From the NCBI GenBank assembly GCA_034770075.1, contig CM068382.1, positions 5,302,001-5,366,000 of the forward strand: 64,000 nt of DNA, read 5' to 3'. The notes beneath the pieces are model-generated. The model saw only the letters and a program-made list of their open reading frames with translations, did not search any database and had not been told where the DNA came from. Numbering within the stretch: position 1 is the stretch's first letter; each line of letters begins with the position of its first letter. Positions 1 to 12,461 of the stretch are shown here, piece by piece. The stretch comes from Aralia elata (Eukaryota > Streptophyta > Magnoliopsida > Apiales > Araliaceae). Position numbers and translations under genes: made by a program.

Positions 1-1533
1 GGAATAACCTGTATGTACGAGTGTCGTACCTGGTGAATACCCTTCTGTATTCATTCCTTATTACTCTGTGGGAATAACCTGTATGTACGAGTGTCGTACC
101 TGGTGAATAACCCTTTGTATTCATTCTTTATAAATCTGTGGGTATAACCTGTCCGTGCGGATTGAGGCATGCCTGGTGAATAACCCTTTGTATTCATTAC
201 TTATTAATCTTTTGTGGAAATAACCTGTCTACGCGAATTATCGCATGACGGGTGAAAATTCATTTGCAGTTTCATATATTCTGTTATACTTGTATAATGT
301 ATCATTTCTTTTGTACTCTTTAAGGGATATCTTTTTCTTTCACATATCTCCATTTATGATAAGAAATCTTTGTTTGTTTCCAAAACCTTATTTTTAAATG
401 GAGAAAATCCCTGAAAATTAGTAGCTTAATAGTTTGTGCTTCATCTAATATCTTTTCACCTGAATCTTTCTATTTCGTTTTATACGTTATAGTTGAATTC
501 TGAACTTATTTCTTGAATATCATTCTTAAATTTGACTCCACAATTTGGTCATCGTGTTGGTAATTTGGTCAATCTTCGACACTAATTAAATTATAAATCT
601 TTTCTTATCCTTGATCTCACTGTATTTATGTTTATATCATTGTCATCATCCTCATACTTAAATTGTGGTGATAGTTCTCTTTGGCCCGTAGTGCAAAGAT
701 GAACTGGTGTGACATGATTTTGACCAAACTGTGTATTGGTATAATCATGACCTTTGGCGTTACAGATAAAGGCTTCTAGTGAAAATATCTTTGGCCTGTA
801 GTGCAAAGATGAACTGGCGTTTGGCGTGATCATGACCAGTGGTGTTACAAATAAATATCTTTGGCACGTAGTGCAAAGAGAGGCTGTTGAAATTGTTGAT
901 TGGTGTTACAAATAAATATCTTTGGCACGTAGTGCAAAGAGAGGCTGTTGAAATTGTTGATTGGTGTTACAAATAAATATCTTTGGCACGTAGTGCAAAG
1001 AGAGGCTGTTGAACATGAATTATTGATTGGTGTTACAGGGACATAATATTGGTGGTGATCCTTTAACTTCTAGAAGATGGTAGATATTATAATCTACTTG
1101 ACTCTTCTAATGGATTGTTCGTTCCGCTGCAGTTGTTGTTGAACAATTATAATATCTTTAAATCTCTGATTTATTATTGTTGAAGACTAAAGATAATTTT
1201 TATTCTTCATTATCTTAGTCATGATATTTCTTACTGGGCTATTTGAGCTCACCCTTTTCCTTTTTGTTCCATTGTTCTCCTCAGGAAAAGAGTGTAGCGG
1301 GGACTAGCCGGGGAATGGAGTGATGGTCCGAGATAATAGAAGTGTCTCAATACCTTACTATTAGTGTGACAATAAGTGTATTGAGAATTTAAGATGTATT
1401 TGTATTGTGTTGTCATATTTTGCACGACACTTATTAGTTGTAAATGGGAAAATTCGTATTTTTATTTGTATTTTTGTAGAATGTTATTGGCGACTCAAAA
1501 TGGGTTGTGTGATCCTATTTTGGGGGCGTCACA
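1..1533 (+). mobile_element. LTR copy 1 (3' part)
   Basis: The 3' half of an LTR whose start lies before the window. It begins inside the ~70 bp hairpin-bearing repeats and runs to the CA end at 1533, directly before a primer-binding site. It is nearly identical to the matching parts of the other four LTRs. Confidence 0.9.
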
Positions 1534-1535
1534 GT

Positions 1536-1548
1536 TGGTATCAGAGCC
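1536..1548 (+). other. Primer-binding site (initiator tRNA-Met type)
   Basis: TGGTATCAGAGCC starts 2 bp after the LTR end. It is the common plant retrotransposon primer site complementary to the 3' end of initiator tRNA-Met. Equivalent sites are at 4982-4994, 8455-8467 and 11930-11942. Confidence 0.85.
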
Positions 1549-2054
1549 ATAAGTGTGAAGAGCCCCGAGCCTCTCGCTGGTGACTTCCTTTGTGGGATGC
1601 ACCGAAGCCAGACTCTCCGTAGGGGACGCCGACAATTAATAACGGTGGCAAGCTGATAGGTACCACTGTGAGGTGCTATCCGTGGTGTTGGATGTGAGTC
1701 ACAGTTGGTATCAAAGCTTAGGGATATGATCTCTAGCAGAGATCTGGGATTAGAACTAGGAGGGGAGAGACGAGTAAAATCCTTCGCTAGTGTGTCCTAC
1801 CTGAGCTATTTTATTTTTTTTAAGTAATTGGTTTGGTTATAGGGACAAGATGTTGCATGTCTATTTCTTTAACTAACCTTTTGTTTTGTTGTCGCATTTA
1901 AGAATGGTATTTGAAAAACATGAGAGGAACAATGAAGAAATTATGATACAAAGGACATGGCATGGGAGCTAGAATCTGAAATGATAGTAAAGTATCCTTA
2001 TATATCTCTTCGGCATGCCAGGTACGTACGTAAATTTCGGGGACGAAATTTCAT

Positions 2055-2067
2055 AAGGAGGGGAGAT
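2055..2067 (+). other. Polypurine tract before the LTR
   Basis: AAGGAGGGGAGAT lies directly before the LTR start and is preceded by GGGGACGAAATTTC. Known: this arrangement marks plus-strand priming in plant gypsy elements. Equivalents are at 5501-5513, 8974-8986 and 12449-12461. Confidence 0.8.
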
Positions 2068-2480
2068 TGTAAGACCCCGAAAATTTTAATAAATAGAATT
2101 TAATTTTCTTCTTATTATTATTTTAAACAAAAAATGTGTTAAATCGATAATGATAAAGTTACTAGTAAAATGTGATAATTGAGATGTCTAGTAATAACGC
2201 TAAATCATTATTCACGTGATCACTATTCACGGGGTACTATTTACGCTAAAACGCTTTTACATTTTCTTTCGATCTTCGAATTACGTCATAACGTTTATAT
2301 AAGCTGGAGACGAAAATTATACGGTATAAATACGAAAGTACTATTCATTTATACAAAAAGTCAAACTAGTATGTCGGGGAATATTCCTTCTGTCGGATAT
2401 AGAAAGTGATAGAAATTGACGGCAAAACTTTAACCGATAACTGTTGAAATACCCGGTGATAAAAAAAAATAGTAAAACGC

Positions 2481-2557
2481 GCTATTCCACAGTAGCACAC
2501 GTTATTCCACAGTAGTACACGGTATTCCACAGTAGCACACGGCGTTCCACAGTGTTT
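2481..2557 (+). repeat. 20 bp x 4 repeats in LTR U3
   Basis: Four imperfect 20 bp units with core ATTCCACAGTAGCACAC sit upstream of the TATA box. They recur in each LTR. As a direct-repeat array in U3 they could be enhancer-like, but no function is shown by the sequence. Confidence 0.7.
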
Positions 2558-2926
2558 TATATTATTGATTCAATAATTGATAAAGTAGCAATTGCACAGT
2601 ATCTTGATTCAATAATTGTTACAGTAGTATCTGCATAATATTTTATATTATTTGTCACGACACTGTAACACATATTATTTGATATGATAGTTTAGCATTA
2701 TTGACAATGTCTAGAAATTCTGTCGAGAAAAGGGGTTATTTAATCGCACGTCGTTTATACGGAAGACCCCCTCTTTCCTGGGAATAATCTAGTTGTCAGT
2801 ATTGCGAGTATATGCTATCTGTGATATTAATACATTTAACACAATAATACAGAAAAATGGATTTATTGTGATAATGGAGTTATTTTTAATGGTTTTATCT
2901 TTTGATAATGGAATTATCTTTTGATA

Positions 2927-3042
2927 ATGGAAGAAAAAATGGATGGATGATATTAATGGAAGAAAAAATGGATGGATGATATTAATGGAAGAAAAAATGG
3001 ATGGATGATATTAATGGAAGAAAAAATGGATGGATGATATTA
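2927..3042 (+). repeat. 29 bp minisatellite in LTR (4 units; 5 in the other LTRs)
   Basis: Unit ATGGAAGAAAAAATGGATGG plus GATGATATTA is repeated four times here and five times at 6371-6515, 9844-9988 and 13324-13468. The array lies just upstream of the TATA box. The copy-number difference is a ready marker for telling LTR copies apart. Confidence 0.9.
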
Positions 3043-3087
3043 AAAGAATATGGGAAAAAGACCAAAATGCCCTCACCTTGATTTTCC

Positions 3088-3095
3088 TATAAATA
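3088..3095 (+). promoter_or_regulatory. LTR TATA box
   Basis: TATAAATA followed by a CT-rich stretch (3141-3156) that looks like a plant transcription start region. It is conserved at 6561, 10034 and 13514. It places the hairpin series inside the predicted transcript. Confidence 0.65.
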
Positions 3096-3383
3096 GGGAG
3101 GGTTTGCTTAAGAAATTTTCACACCTTCATTGCTTATACTTCCTCTCTCTCTCTAAATTTCTGAAGTTCTCTTAGTGTGCTAGGTTACTGTGAGTATTTG
3201 TGAGGATACTAGTATTATCCGAAGTTAGTAAACTTCATAGAAAGTAACATCCAGTTAACGAAGGTAGGGAATATCATTTCTTTCATACTCATATATAATA
3301 TCATTTGCTTTCATGTTCGTAAGTGATATTATACTCACAAAGGTTGTTATTCATTCTGTATTAATTTGTGGGGATAACCTGGC

Positions 3384-3689
3384 CGTGCGGTATGACGCAT
3401 GCCTGGTGAATATCCTTTTGTATTCATTTCTTATTATTCTGTGGGAATAACCTGTATGTACGAGTGTCGTACCTGGTGAATACCCTTCTGTATTCATTCC
3501 TTATTACTCTGTGGGAATAACCTGTATGTACGAGTGTCGTACCTGGTGAATAACCCTTTGTATTCATTCTTTATAAATCTGTGGGTATAACCTGTCCGTG
3601 CGGATTGAGGCATGCCTGGTGAATAACCCTTTGTATTCATTACTTATTAATCTTTTGTGGAAATAACCTGTCTACGCGAATTATCGCAT
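3384..3689 (+). repeat. Five ~70 bp units with hairpins in LTR (R/U5)
   Basis: Five imperfect ~70 bp repeats share ATAACCTG and TGGTGAATA. Each contains a short inverted repeat at the same place: CGTGCG/CGCATG (3384-3401), GTACGA/TCGTAC (3458-3472 and 3528-3542), CGTGC/GCATG (3597-3614), and ACGCGA/TCGCAT (3674-3689). The arms differ in sequence between units but still pair, with some G-U pairs. This suggests selection on structure. The series is present in every LTR. Confidence 0.7.
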
Positions 3690-4121
3690 GACGGGTGAAA
3701 ATTCATTTGCAGTTTCATATATTCTGTTATACTTGTATAATGTATCATTTCTTTTGTACTCTTTAAGGGATATCTTTTTCTTTCACATATCTCCATTTAT
3801 GATAAGAAATCTTTGTTTGTTTCCAAAACCTTATTTTTAAATGGAGAAAATCCCTGAAAATTAGTAGCTTAATAGTTTGTGCTTCATCTAATATCTTTTC
3901 ACCTGAATCTTTCTATTTCGTTTTATACGTTATAGTTGAATTCTGAACTTATTTCTTGAATATCATTCTTAAATTTGACTCCACAATTTGGTCATCGTGT
4001 TGGTAATTTGGTCAATCTTCGACACTAATTAAATTATAAATCTTTTCTTATCCTTGATCTCACTGTATTTATGTTTATATCATTGTCATCATCCTCATAC
4101 TTAAATTGTGGTGATAGTTCT

Positions 4122-4443
4122 CTTTGGCCCGTAGTGCAAAGATGAACTGGTGTGACATGATTTTGACCAAACTGTGTATTGGTATAATCATGACCTTTGG
4201 CGTTACAGATAAAGGCTTCTAGTGAAAATATCTTTGGCCTGTAGTGCAAAGATGAACTGGCGTTTGGCGTGATCATGACCAGTGGTGTTACAAATAAATA
4301 TCTTTGGCACGTAGTGCAAAGAGAGGCTGTTGAAATTGTTGATTGGTGTTACAAATAAATATCTTTGGCACGTAGTGCAAAGAGAGGCTGTTGAAATTGT
4401 TGATTGGTGTTACAAATAAATATCTTTGGCACGTAGTGCAAAG
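4122..4443 (+). repeat. Five CTTTGGCNCGTAGTGCAAAG hairpins in LTR
   Basis: A 20 nt hairpin (arms CTTTG-GCAC and GTGC-AAAG, loop GTA, one bulged G) occurs at 4122, 4232, 4302, 4363 and 4424. The last three lie in ~61 bp direct repeats. All LTRs carry the series. An 80-codon minus-strand open frame across it looks like a by-product of the repeats. Confidence 0.7.
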
Positions 4444-4979
4444 AGAGGCTGTTGAACATGAATTATTGATTGGTGTTACAGGGACATAATATTGGTGGTG
4501 ATCCTTTAACTTCTAGAAGATGGTAGATATTATAATCTACTTGACTCTTCTAATGGATTGTTCGTTCCGCTGCAGTTGTTGTTGAACAATTATAATATCT
4601 TTAAATCTCTGATTTATTATTGTTGAAGACTAAAGATAATTTTTATTCTTCATTATCTTAGTCATGATATTTCTTACTGGGCTATTTGAGCTCACCCTTT
4701 TCCTTTTTTGTTCCATTGTTCTCCTCAGGAAAAGAGTGTAGCGGGGACTAGCCGGAGAATGGAGTGATGGTCCGAGATAATAGAAGTGTCTCAATACCTT
4801 ACTATTAGTGTGACAATAAGTGTATTGAGAATTTAAGATGTATTTGTATTGTGTTGTCATATTTTGCACGACACTTATTAGTTGTAAATGGGAAAATTCG
4901 TATTTTTATTTGTATTTTTGTAGAATGTTATTGGCGACTCAAAATGGGTTGTGTGTGATCCTATTTTGGGGGCGTCACA

Positions 4980-5513
4980 GTTGGTATCAGAGCCATAAGT
5001 GTGAAGAGCCCCGAGCCTCTCGCTGGTGACTTCCTTTGTGGGATGCACCGAAGCCAGACTCTCCGTAGGGGACGCCGACAATTAATAACGGTGGCAAGCT
5101 GATAGGTACCACTGTGAGGTGCTATCCGTGGTGTTGGATGTGAGTCACAGTTGGTATCAAAGCTTAGGGATATGATCTCTAGCAGAGATCTGGGATTAGA
5201 ACTAGGAGGGGAGAGACGAGTAAAATCCTTCGCTAGTGTGTCCTACCTGAGCTATTTTATTTTTTTTAAGTAATTGGTTTGGTTATAGGGACAAGATGTT
5301 GCATGTCTATTTCTTTAACTAACCTTTTGTTTTGTTGTCGCATTTAAGAATGGTATTTGAAAAACATGAGAGGAACAATGAAGAAATTATGATACAAAGG
5401 ACATGGCATGGGAGCTAGAATCTGAAATGATAGTAAAGTATCCTTATATATCTCTTCGGCATGCCAGGTACGTACGTAAATTTCGGGGACGAAATTTCAT
5501 AAGGAGGGGAGAT
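4980..5513 (+). mobile_element. Internal region 2
   Basis: 534 bp, essentially identical to internal region 1: primer site at 4982-4994, polypurine tract at 5501-5513, no gag or pol. Confidence 0.88.
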
Positions 5514-8452
5514 TGTAAGACCCCGAAAATTTTAATAAATAGAATTTAATTTTCTTCTTATTATTATTTTAAACAAAAATGTGTTAAATCGATAATGATA
5601 AAGTTACTAGTAAAATGTGATAATTGAGATGTCTAGTAATAACGCTAAATCATTATTCACGTGATCACTATTCACGGGGTACTATTTACGCTAAAACGCT
5701 TTTACATTTTCTTCGATCTTCGAATTACGTCATAACGTTTATATAAGCTGGAGACGAAAATTATACGGTATAAATACGAAAGTACTATTCATTTATACAA
5801 AAAGTCAAACTAGTATGTCGGGGAATATTCCTTCTGTCGGATATAGAAAGTGATAGAAATTGACGGCAAAACTTTAACCGATAACTGTTGAAATACCCGG
5901 TGATAAAAAAAAATAGTAAAACGCGCTATTCCACAGTAGCACACGTTATTCCACAGTAGTACACGGTATTCCACAGTAGCACACGGCGTTCCACAGTGTT
6001 TTATATTATTGATTCAATAATTGATAAAGTGGCAATTGCACAGTATCTTGATTCAATAATTGTTACAGTAGTATCTGCATAATATTTTATATTATTTGTC
6101 ACGACACTGTAACACATATTATTTGATATGATAGTTTAGCATTATTGACAATGTCTAGAAATTCTGTCGAGAAAAGGGGTTATTTAATCGCACGTCGTTT
6201 ATACGGAAGACCCCCTCTTTCCTGGGAATAATCTAGTTGTCAGTATTGCGAGTATATGCTATCTGTGATATTAATACATTTAACACAATAATACAGAAAA
6301 ATAGATTTATTGTGATAATGGAGTTATTTTTAATGGTTTTATCTTTTGATAATGGAATTATCTTTTGATAATGGAAGAAAAAATGGATGGATGATATTAA
6401 TGGAAGAAAAAATGGATGGATGATATTAATGGAAGAAAAAATGGATGGATGATATTAATGGAAGAAAAAATGGATGGATGATATTAATGGAAGAAAAAAT
6501 GGATGGATGATATTAAAAGAATATGGGAAAAAGACCAAAATGCCCTCACCTTGATTTTCCTATAAATAGGGAGGGTTTGCTTAAGAAATTTTCACACCTT
6601 CATTGCTTATACTTCCTCTCTCTCTCTAAATTTCTGAAGTTCTCTTAGTGTGCTAGGTTACTGTGAGTATTTGTGAGGATACTAGTATTATCCGAAGTTA
6701 GTAAACTTCATAGAAAGTAAACATCCAGTTAACGAAGGTAGGGAATATCATTTCTTTCATACTCATATATAATATCATTTGCTTTCATGTTCGTAAGTGA
6801 TATTATACTCACAAAGGTTGTTATTCATTCTGTATTAATTTGTGGGGATAACCTGGCCGTGCGGTATGACGCATGCCTGGTGAATATCCTTTTGTATTCA
6901 TTTCTTATTATTCTGTGGGAATAACCTGTATGTACGAGTGTCGTACCTGGTGAATACCCTTCTGTATTCATTCCTTATTACTCTGTGGGAATAACCTGTA
7001 TGTACGAGTGTCGTACCTGGTGAATAACCCTTTGTATTCATTCTTTATAAATCTGTGGGTATAACCTGTCCGTGCGGATTGAGGCATGCCTGGTGAATAA
7101 CCCTTTGTATTCATTACTTATTAATCTTTTGTGGAAATAACCTGTCTACGCGAATTATCGCATGACGGGTGAAAATTCATTTGCAGTTTCATATATTCTG
7201 TTATACTTGTATAATGTATCATTTCTTTTGTACTCTTTAAGGGATATCTTTTTCTTTCACATATCTCCATTTATGATAAGAAATCTTTGTTTGTTTCCAA
7301 AACCTTATTTTTAAATGGAGAAAATCCCTGAAAATTAGTAGCTTAATAGTTTTGTGCTTCATCTAATATCTTTTCACCTGAATCTTTCTATTTCGTTTTA
7401 TACGTTATAGTTGAATTCTGAACTTATTTCTTGAATATCATTCTTAAATTTGACTCCACAATTTGGTCATCGTGTTGGTAATTTGGTCAATCTTCGACAC
7501 TAATTAAATTATAAATCTTTTCTTATCCTTGATCTCACTGTATTTATGTTTATATCATTGTCATCATCCTCATACTTAAATTGTGGTGATAGTTCTCTTT
7601 GGCCCGTAGTGCAAAGATGAACTGGTGTGACATGATTTTGACCAAACTGTGTATTGGTATAATCATGACCTTTGGCGTTACAGATAAAGGCTTCTAGTGA
7701 AAATATCTTTGGCCTGTAGTGCAAAGATGAACTGGCGTTTGGCGTGATCATGACCAGTGGTGTTACAAATAAATATCTTTGGCACGTAGTGCAAAGAGAG
7801 GCTGTTGAAATTGTTGATTGGTGTTACAAATAAATATCTTTGGCACGTAGTGCAAAGAGAGGCTGTTGAAATTGTTGATTGGTGTTACAAATAAATATCT
7901 TTGGCACGTAGTGCAAAGAGAGGCTGTTGAACATGAATTATTGATTGGTGTTACAGGGACATAATATTGGTGGTGATCCTTTAACTTCTAGAAGATGGTA
8001 GATATTATAATCTACTTGACTCTTCTAATGGATTGTTCGTTTCCGCTGCAGTTGTTGTTGAACAATTATAATATCTTTAAATCTCTGATTTATTATTGTT
8101 GAAGACTAAAGATAATTTTTATTCTTCATTATCTTAGTCATGATATTTCTTACTGGGCTATTTGAGCTCACCCTTTTCCTTTTTGTTCCATTGTTCTCCT
8201 CAGGAAAAGAGTGTAGCGGGGACTAGCCGGAGAATGGAGTGATGGTCCGAGATAATAGAAGTGTCTCAATACCTTACTATTAGTGTGACAATAAGTGTAT
8301 TGAGAATTTAAGATGTATTTGTATTGTGTTGTCATATTTTGCACGACACTTATTAGTTGTAAATGGGAAAATTCGTATTTTTATTTGTATTTTTGTAGAA
8401 TGTTATTGGCGACTCAAAATGGGTTGTGTGATCCTATTTTGGGGGCGTCACA
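5514..8452 (+). mobile_element. LTR copy 3 (2939 bp)
   Basis: Complete LTR with five 29 bp units (6371-6515), TATA box at 6561-6568, and the same hairpin series as copy 2. Confidence 0.9.
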
Positions 8453-8986
8453 GTTGGTATCAGAGCCATAAGTGTGAAGAGCCCCGAGCCTCTCGCTGGT
8501 GACTTCCTTTGTGGGATGCACCGAAGCCAGACTCTCCGTAGGGGACGCCGACAATTAATAACGGTGGCAAGCTGATAGGTACCACTGTGAGGTGCTATCC
8601 GTGGTGTTGGATGTGAGTCACAGTTGGTATCAAAGCTTAGGGATATGATCTCTAGCAGAGATCTGGGATTAGAACTAGGAGGGGAGAGACGAGTAAAATC
8701 CTTCGCTAGTGTGTCCTACCTGAGCTATTTTATTTTTTTTAAGTAATTGGTTTGGTTATAGGGACAAGATGTTGCATGTCTATTTCTTTAACTAACCTTT
8801 TGTTTTGTTGTCGCATTTAAGAATGGTATTTGAAAAACATGAGAGGAACAATGAAGAAATTATGATACAAAGGACATGGCATGGGAGCTAGAATCTGAAA
8901 TGATAGTAAAGTATCCTTATATATCTCTTCGGCATGCCAGGTACGTACGTAAATTTCGGGGACGAAATTTCATAAGGAGGGGAGAT
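8453..8986 (+). mobile_element. Internal region 3
   Basis: 534 bp, same layout as the other internal regions: primer site at 8455-8467, polypurine tract at 8974-8986. Confidence 0.88.
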
Positions 8987-11927
8987 TGTAAGACCCCGAA
9001 AATTTTAATAAATAGAATTTAATTTTCTTCTTATTATTATTTTAAACAAAAATGTGTTAAATCGATAATGATAAAGTTACTAGTAAAATGTGATAATTGA
9101 GATGTCTAGTAATAACGCTAAATCATTATTCACGTGATCACTATTCACGGGGTACTATTTACGCTAAAACGCTTTTACATTTTCTTCGATCTTCGAATTA
9201 CGTCATAACGTTTATATAAGCTGGAGACGAAAATTATACGGTATAAATACGAAAGTACTATTCATTTATACAAAAAGTCAAACTAGTATGTCGGGGAATA
9301 TTCCTTCTGTCGGATATAGAAAGTGATAGAAATTGACGGCAAAACTTTAACCGATAACTGTTGAAATACCCGGTGATAAAAAAAAATAGTAAAACGCGCT
9401 ATTCCACAGTAGCACACGTTATTCCACAGTAGTACACGGTATTCCACAGTAGCACACGGCGTTCCACAGTGTTTTATATTATTGATTCAATAATTGATAA
9501 AGTAGCAATTGCACAGTATCTTGATTCAATAATTGTTACAGTAGTATCTGCATAATATTTTATATTATTTGTCACGACACTGTAACACATATTATTTGAT
9601 ATGATAGTTTAGCATTATTGACAATGTCTAGAAATTCTGTCGAGAAAAGGGGTTATTTAATCGCACGTCGTTTATACGGAAGACCCCCTCTTTCCTGGGA
9701 ATAATCTAGTTGTCAGTATTGCGAGTATATGCTATCTGTGATATTAATACATTTAACACAATAATACAGAAAAATGGATTTATTGTGATAATGGAGTTAT
9801 TTTTAATGGTTTTATCTTTTGATAATGGAATTATCTTTTGATAATGGAAGAAAAAATGGATGGATGATATTAATGGAAGAAAAAATGGATGGATGATATT
9901 AATGGAAGAAAAAATGGATGGATGATATTAATGGAAGAAAAAATGGATGGATGATATTAATGGAAGAAAAAATGGATGGATGATATTAAAAGAATATGGG
10001 AAAAAGACCAAAATGCCCTCACCTTGATTTTCCTATAAATAGGGAGGGTTTGCTTAAGAAATTTTCACACCTTCATTGCTTATACTTCCTCTCTCTCTCT
10101 AAATTTCTGAAGTTCTCTTAGTGTGCTAGGTTACTGTGAGTATTTGTGAGGATACTAGTATTATCCGAAGTTAGTAAACTTCATAGAAAGTAACATCCAG
10201 TTAACGAAGGTAGGGAATATCATTTCTTTCATACTCATATATAATATCATTTGCTTTCATGTTCGTAAGTGATATTATACTCACAAAGGTTGTTATTCAT
10301 TCTGTATTAATTTGTGGGGATAACCTGGCCGTGCGGTATGACGCATGCCTGGTGAATATCCTTTTGTATTCATTTCTTATTATTCTGTGGGAATAACCTG
10401 TATGTACGAGTGTCGTACCTGGTGAATACCCTTCTGTATTCATTCCTTATTACTCTGTGGGAATAACCTGTATGTACGAGTGTCGTACCTGGTGAATAAC
10501 CCTTTGTATTCATTCTTTATAAATCTGTGGGTATAACCTGTCCCGTAAAAGCGGATTGAGGCATGCCTGGTGAATAACCCTTTGTATTCATTACTTATTA
10601 ATCTTTTGTGGAAATAACCTGTCTACGCGAATTATCGCATGACGGGTGAAAATTCATTTGCAGTTTCATATATTCTGTTATACTTGTATAATGTATCATT
10701 TCTTTTGTACTCTTTAAGGGATATTTTTTTCTTTCACATATCTCCATTTATGATAAGAAATCTTTGTTTGTTTCCAAAACCTTATTTTTAAATGGAGAAA
10801 ATCCCTGAAAATTAGTAGCTTAATAGTTTGTGCTTCATCTAATATCTTTTCACCTGAATCTTTCTATTTCGTTTTATACGTTATAGTTGAATTCTGAACT
10901 TATTTCTTGAATATCATTCTTAAATTTGACTCCACAATTTGGTCATCGTGTTGGTAATTTGGTCAATCTTCGACACTAATTAAATTATAAATCTTTTCTT
11001 ATCCTTGATCTCACTGTATTTATGTTTATATCATTGTCATCATCCTCATACTTAAATTGTGGTGATAGTTCTCTTTGGCCCGTAGTGCAAAGATGAACTG
11101 GTGTGACATGATTTTGACCAAACTGTGTATTGGTATAATCATGACCTTTGGCGTTACAGATAAAGGCTTCTAGTGAAAATATCTTTGGCCTGTAGTGCAA
11201 AGATGAACTGGCGTTTGGCGTGATCATGACCAGTGGTGTTACAAATAAATATCTTTGGCACGTAGTGCAAAGAGAGGCTGTTGAAATTGTTGATTGGTGT
11301 TACAAATAAATATCTTTGGCACGTAGTGCAAAGAGAGGCTGTTGAAATTGTTGATTGGTGTTACAAATAAATATCTTTGGCACGTAGTGCAAAGAGAGGC
11401 TGTTGAACATGAATTATTGATTGGTGTTACAGGGACATAATATTGGTGGTGATCCTTTAACTTCTAGAAGATGGTAGATATTATAATCTACTTGACTCTT
11501 CTAATGGATTGTTCGTTCCGCTGCAGTTGTTGTTGAACAATTATAATATCTTTAAATCTCTGATTTATTATTGTTGAAGACTAAAGATAATTTTTATTCT
11601 TCATTATCTTAGTCATGATATTTCTTACTGGGCTATTTGAGCTCACCCTTTTCCTTTTTGTTCCATTGTTCTCCTCAGGAAAAGAGTGTAGCGGGGACTA
11701 GCCGGGGAATGGAGTGATGGTCCGAGATAATAGAAGTGTCTCAATACCTTACTATTAGTGTGACAATAAGTGTATTGAGAATTTAAGATGTATTTGTATT
11801 GTGTTGTCATATTTTGCACGACACTTATTAGTTGTAAATGGGAAAATTCGTATTTTTATTTGTATTTTTGTAGAATGTTATTGGCGACTCAAAATGGGTT
11901 GTGTGATCCTATTTTGGGGGCGTCACA
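8987..11927 (+). mobile_element. LTR copy 4 (2941 bp)
   Basis: Complete LTR with five 29 bp units (9844-9988) and TATA box at 10034-10041. A private change lies in hairpin unit 4 near 10542-10553, where the usual CGTGC stem arm is altered by inserted bases. Confidence 0.9.
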
Positions 11928-12461
11928 GTTGGTATCAGAGCCATAAGTGTGAAGAGCCCCGAGCCTCTCGCTGGTGACTTCCTTTGTGGGATGCACCGAA
12001 GCCAGACTCTCCGTAGGGGACGCCGACAATTAATAACGGTGGCAAGCTGATAGGTACCACTGTGAGGTGCTATCCGTGGTGTTGGATGTGAGTCACAGTT
12101 GGTATCAAAGCTTAGGGATATGATCTCTAGCAGAGATCTGGGATTAGAACTAGGAGGGGAGAGACGAGTAAAATCCTTCGCTAGTGTGTCCTACCTGAGC
12201 TATTTTATTTTTTTTAAGTAATTGGTTTGGTTATAGGGACAAGATGTTGCATGTCTATTTCTTTAACTAACCTTTTGTTTTGTTGTCGCATTTAAGAATG
12301 GTATTTGAAAAACATGAGAGGAACAATGAAGAAATTATGATACAAAGGACATGGCATGGGAGCTAGAATCTGAAATGATAGTAAAGTATCCTTATATATC
12401 TCTTCGGCATGCCAGGTACGTACGTAAATTTCGGGGACGAAATTTCATAAGGAGGGGAGAT
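11928..12461 (+). mobile_element. Internal region 4
   Basis: 534 bp, same layout: primer site at 11930-11942, polypurine tract at 12449-12461. Confidence 0.88.

Larger units (their letters stand above)
1534..2067 (+). mobile_element. Internal region 1 of the array element, no gag/pol
   Basis: 534 bp between LTR copies. It carries the primer-binding site at 1536-1548, a degenerate second copy of the LTR end plus primer site near 1700-1718, and the GGGGACGAAATTTC block followed by the polypurine tract at 2055-2067. No reading frame resembling capsid, protease, reverse transcriptase or integrase is present, so the element must depend on proteins from elsewhere. Confidence 0.88.
2068..4979 (+). 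mobile_element. LTR copy 2 (2912 bp)
   Basis: Complete LTR from TGTAAGACC to GCGTCACA. It has four 29 bp minisatellite units (2927-3042), whereas the later LTRs have five, which explains most of its shorter length. A TATA box lies at 3088-3095, so U3 is about 1 kb and R plus U5 about 1.9 kb. Hairpin series lie at 3384-3689 and 4122-4443. A GT duplication near 4952 is private to this copy. Confidence 0.9.

Noticed and set aside
591..833. 80-codon minus-strand open frame repeated in all five LTRs (also at 4034, 7509, 10985, 14460)
   Set aside because: Identical because the LTR copies are identical. It overlaps the hairpin repeats, has no recognisable domain and lies antisense to the LTR promoter. 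Not supported as a gene.
3384..4443. CRISPR-like regular repeats
   Set aside because: Units are direct repeats with variable spacing in a plant LTR, without unique spacers or cas genes.
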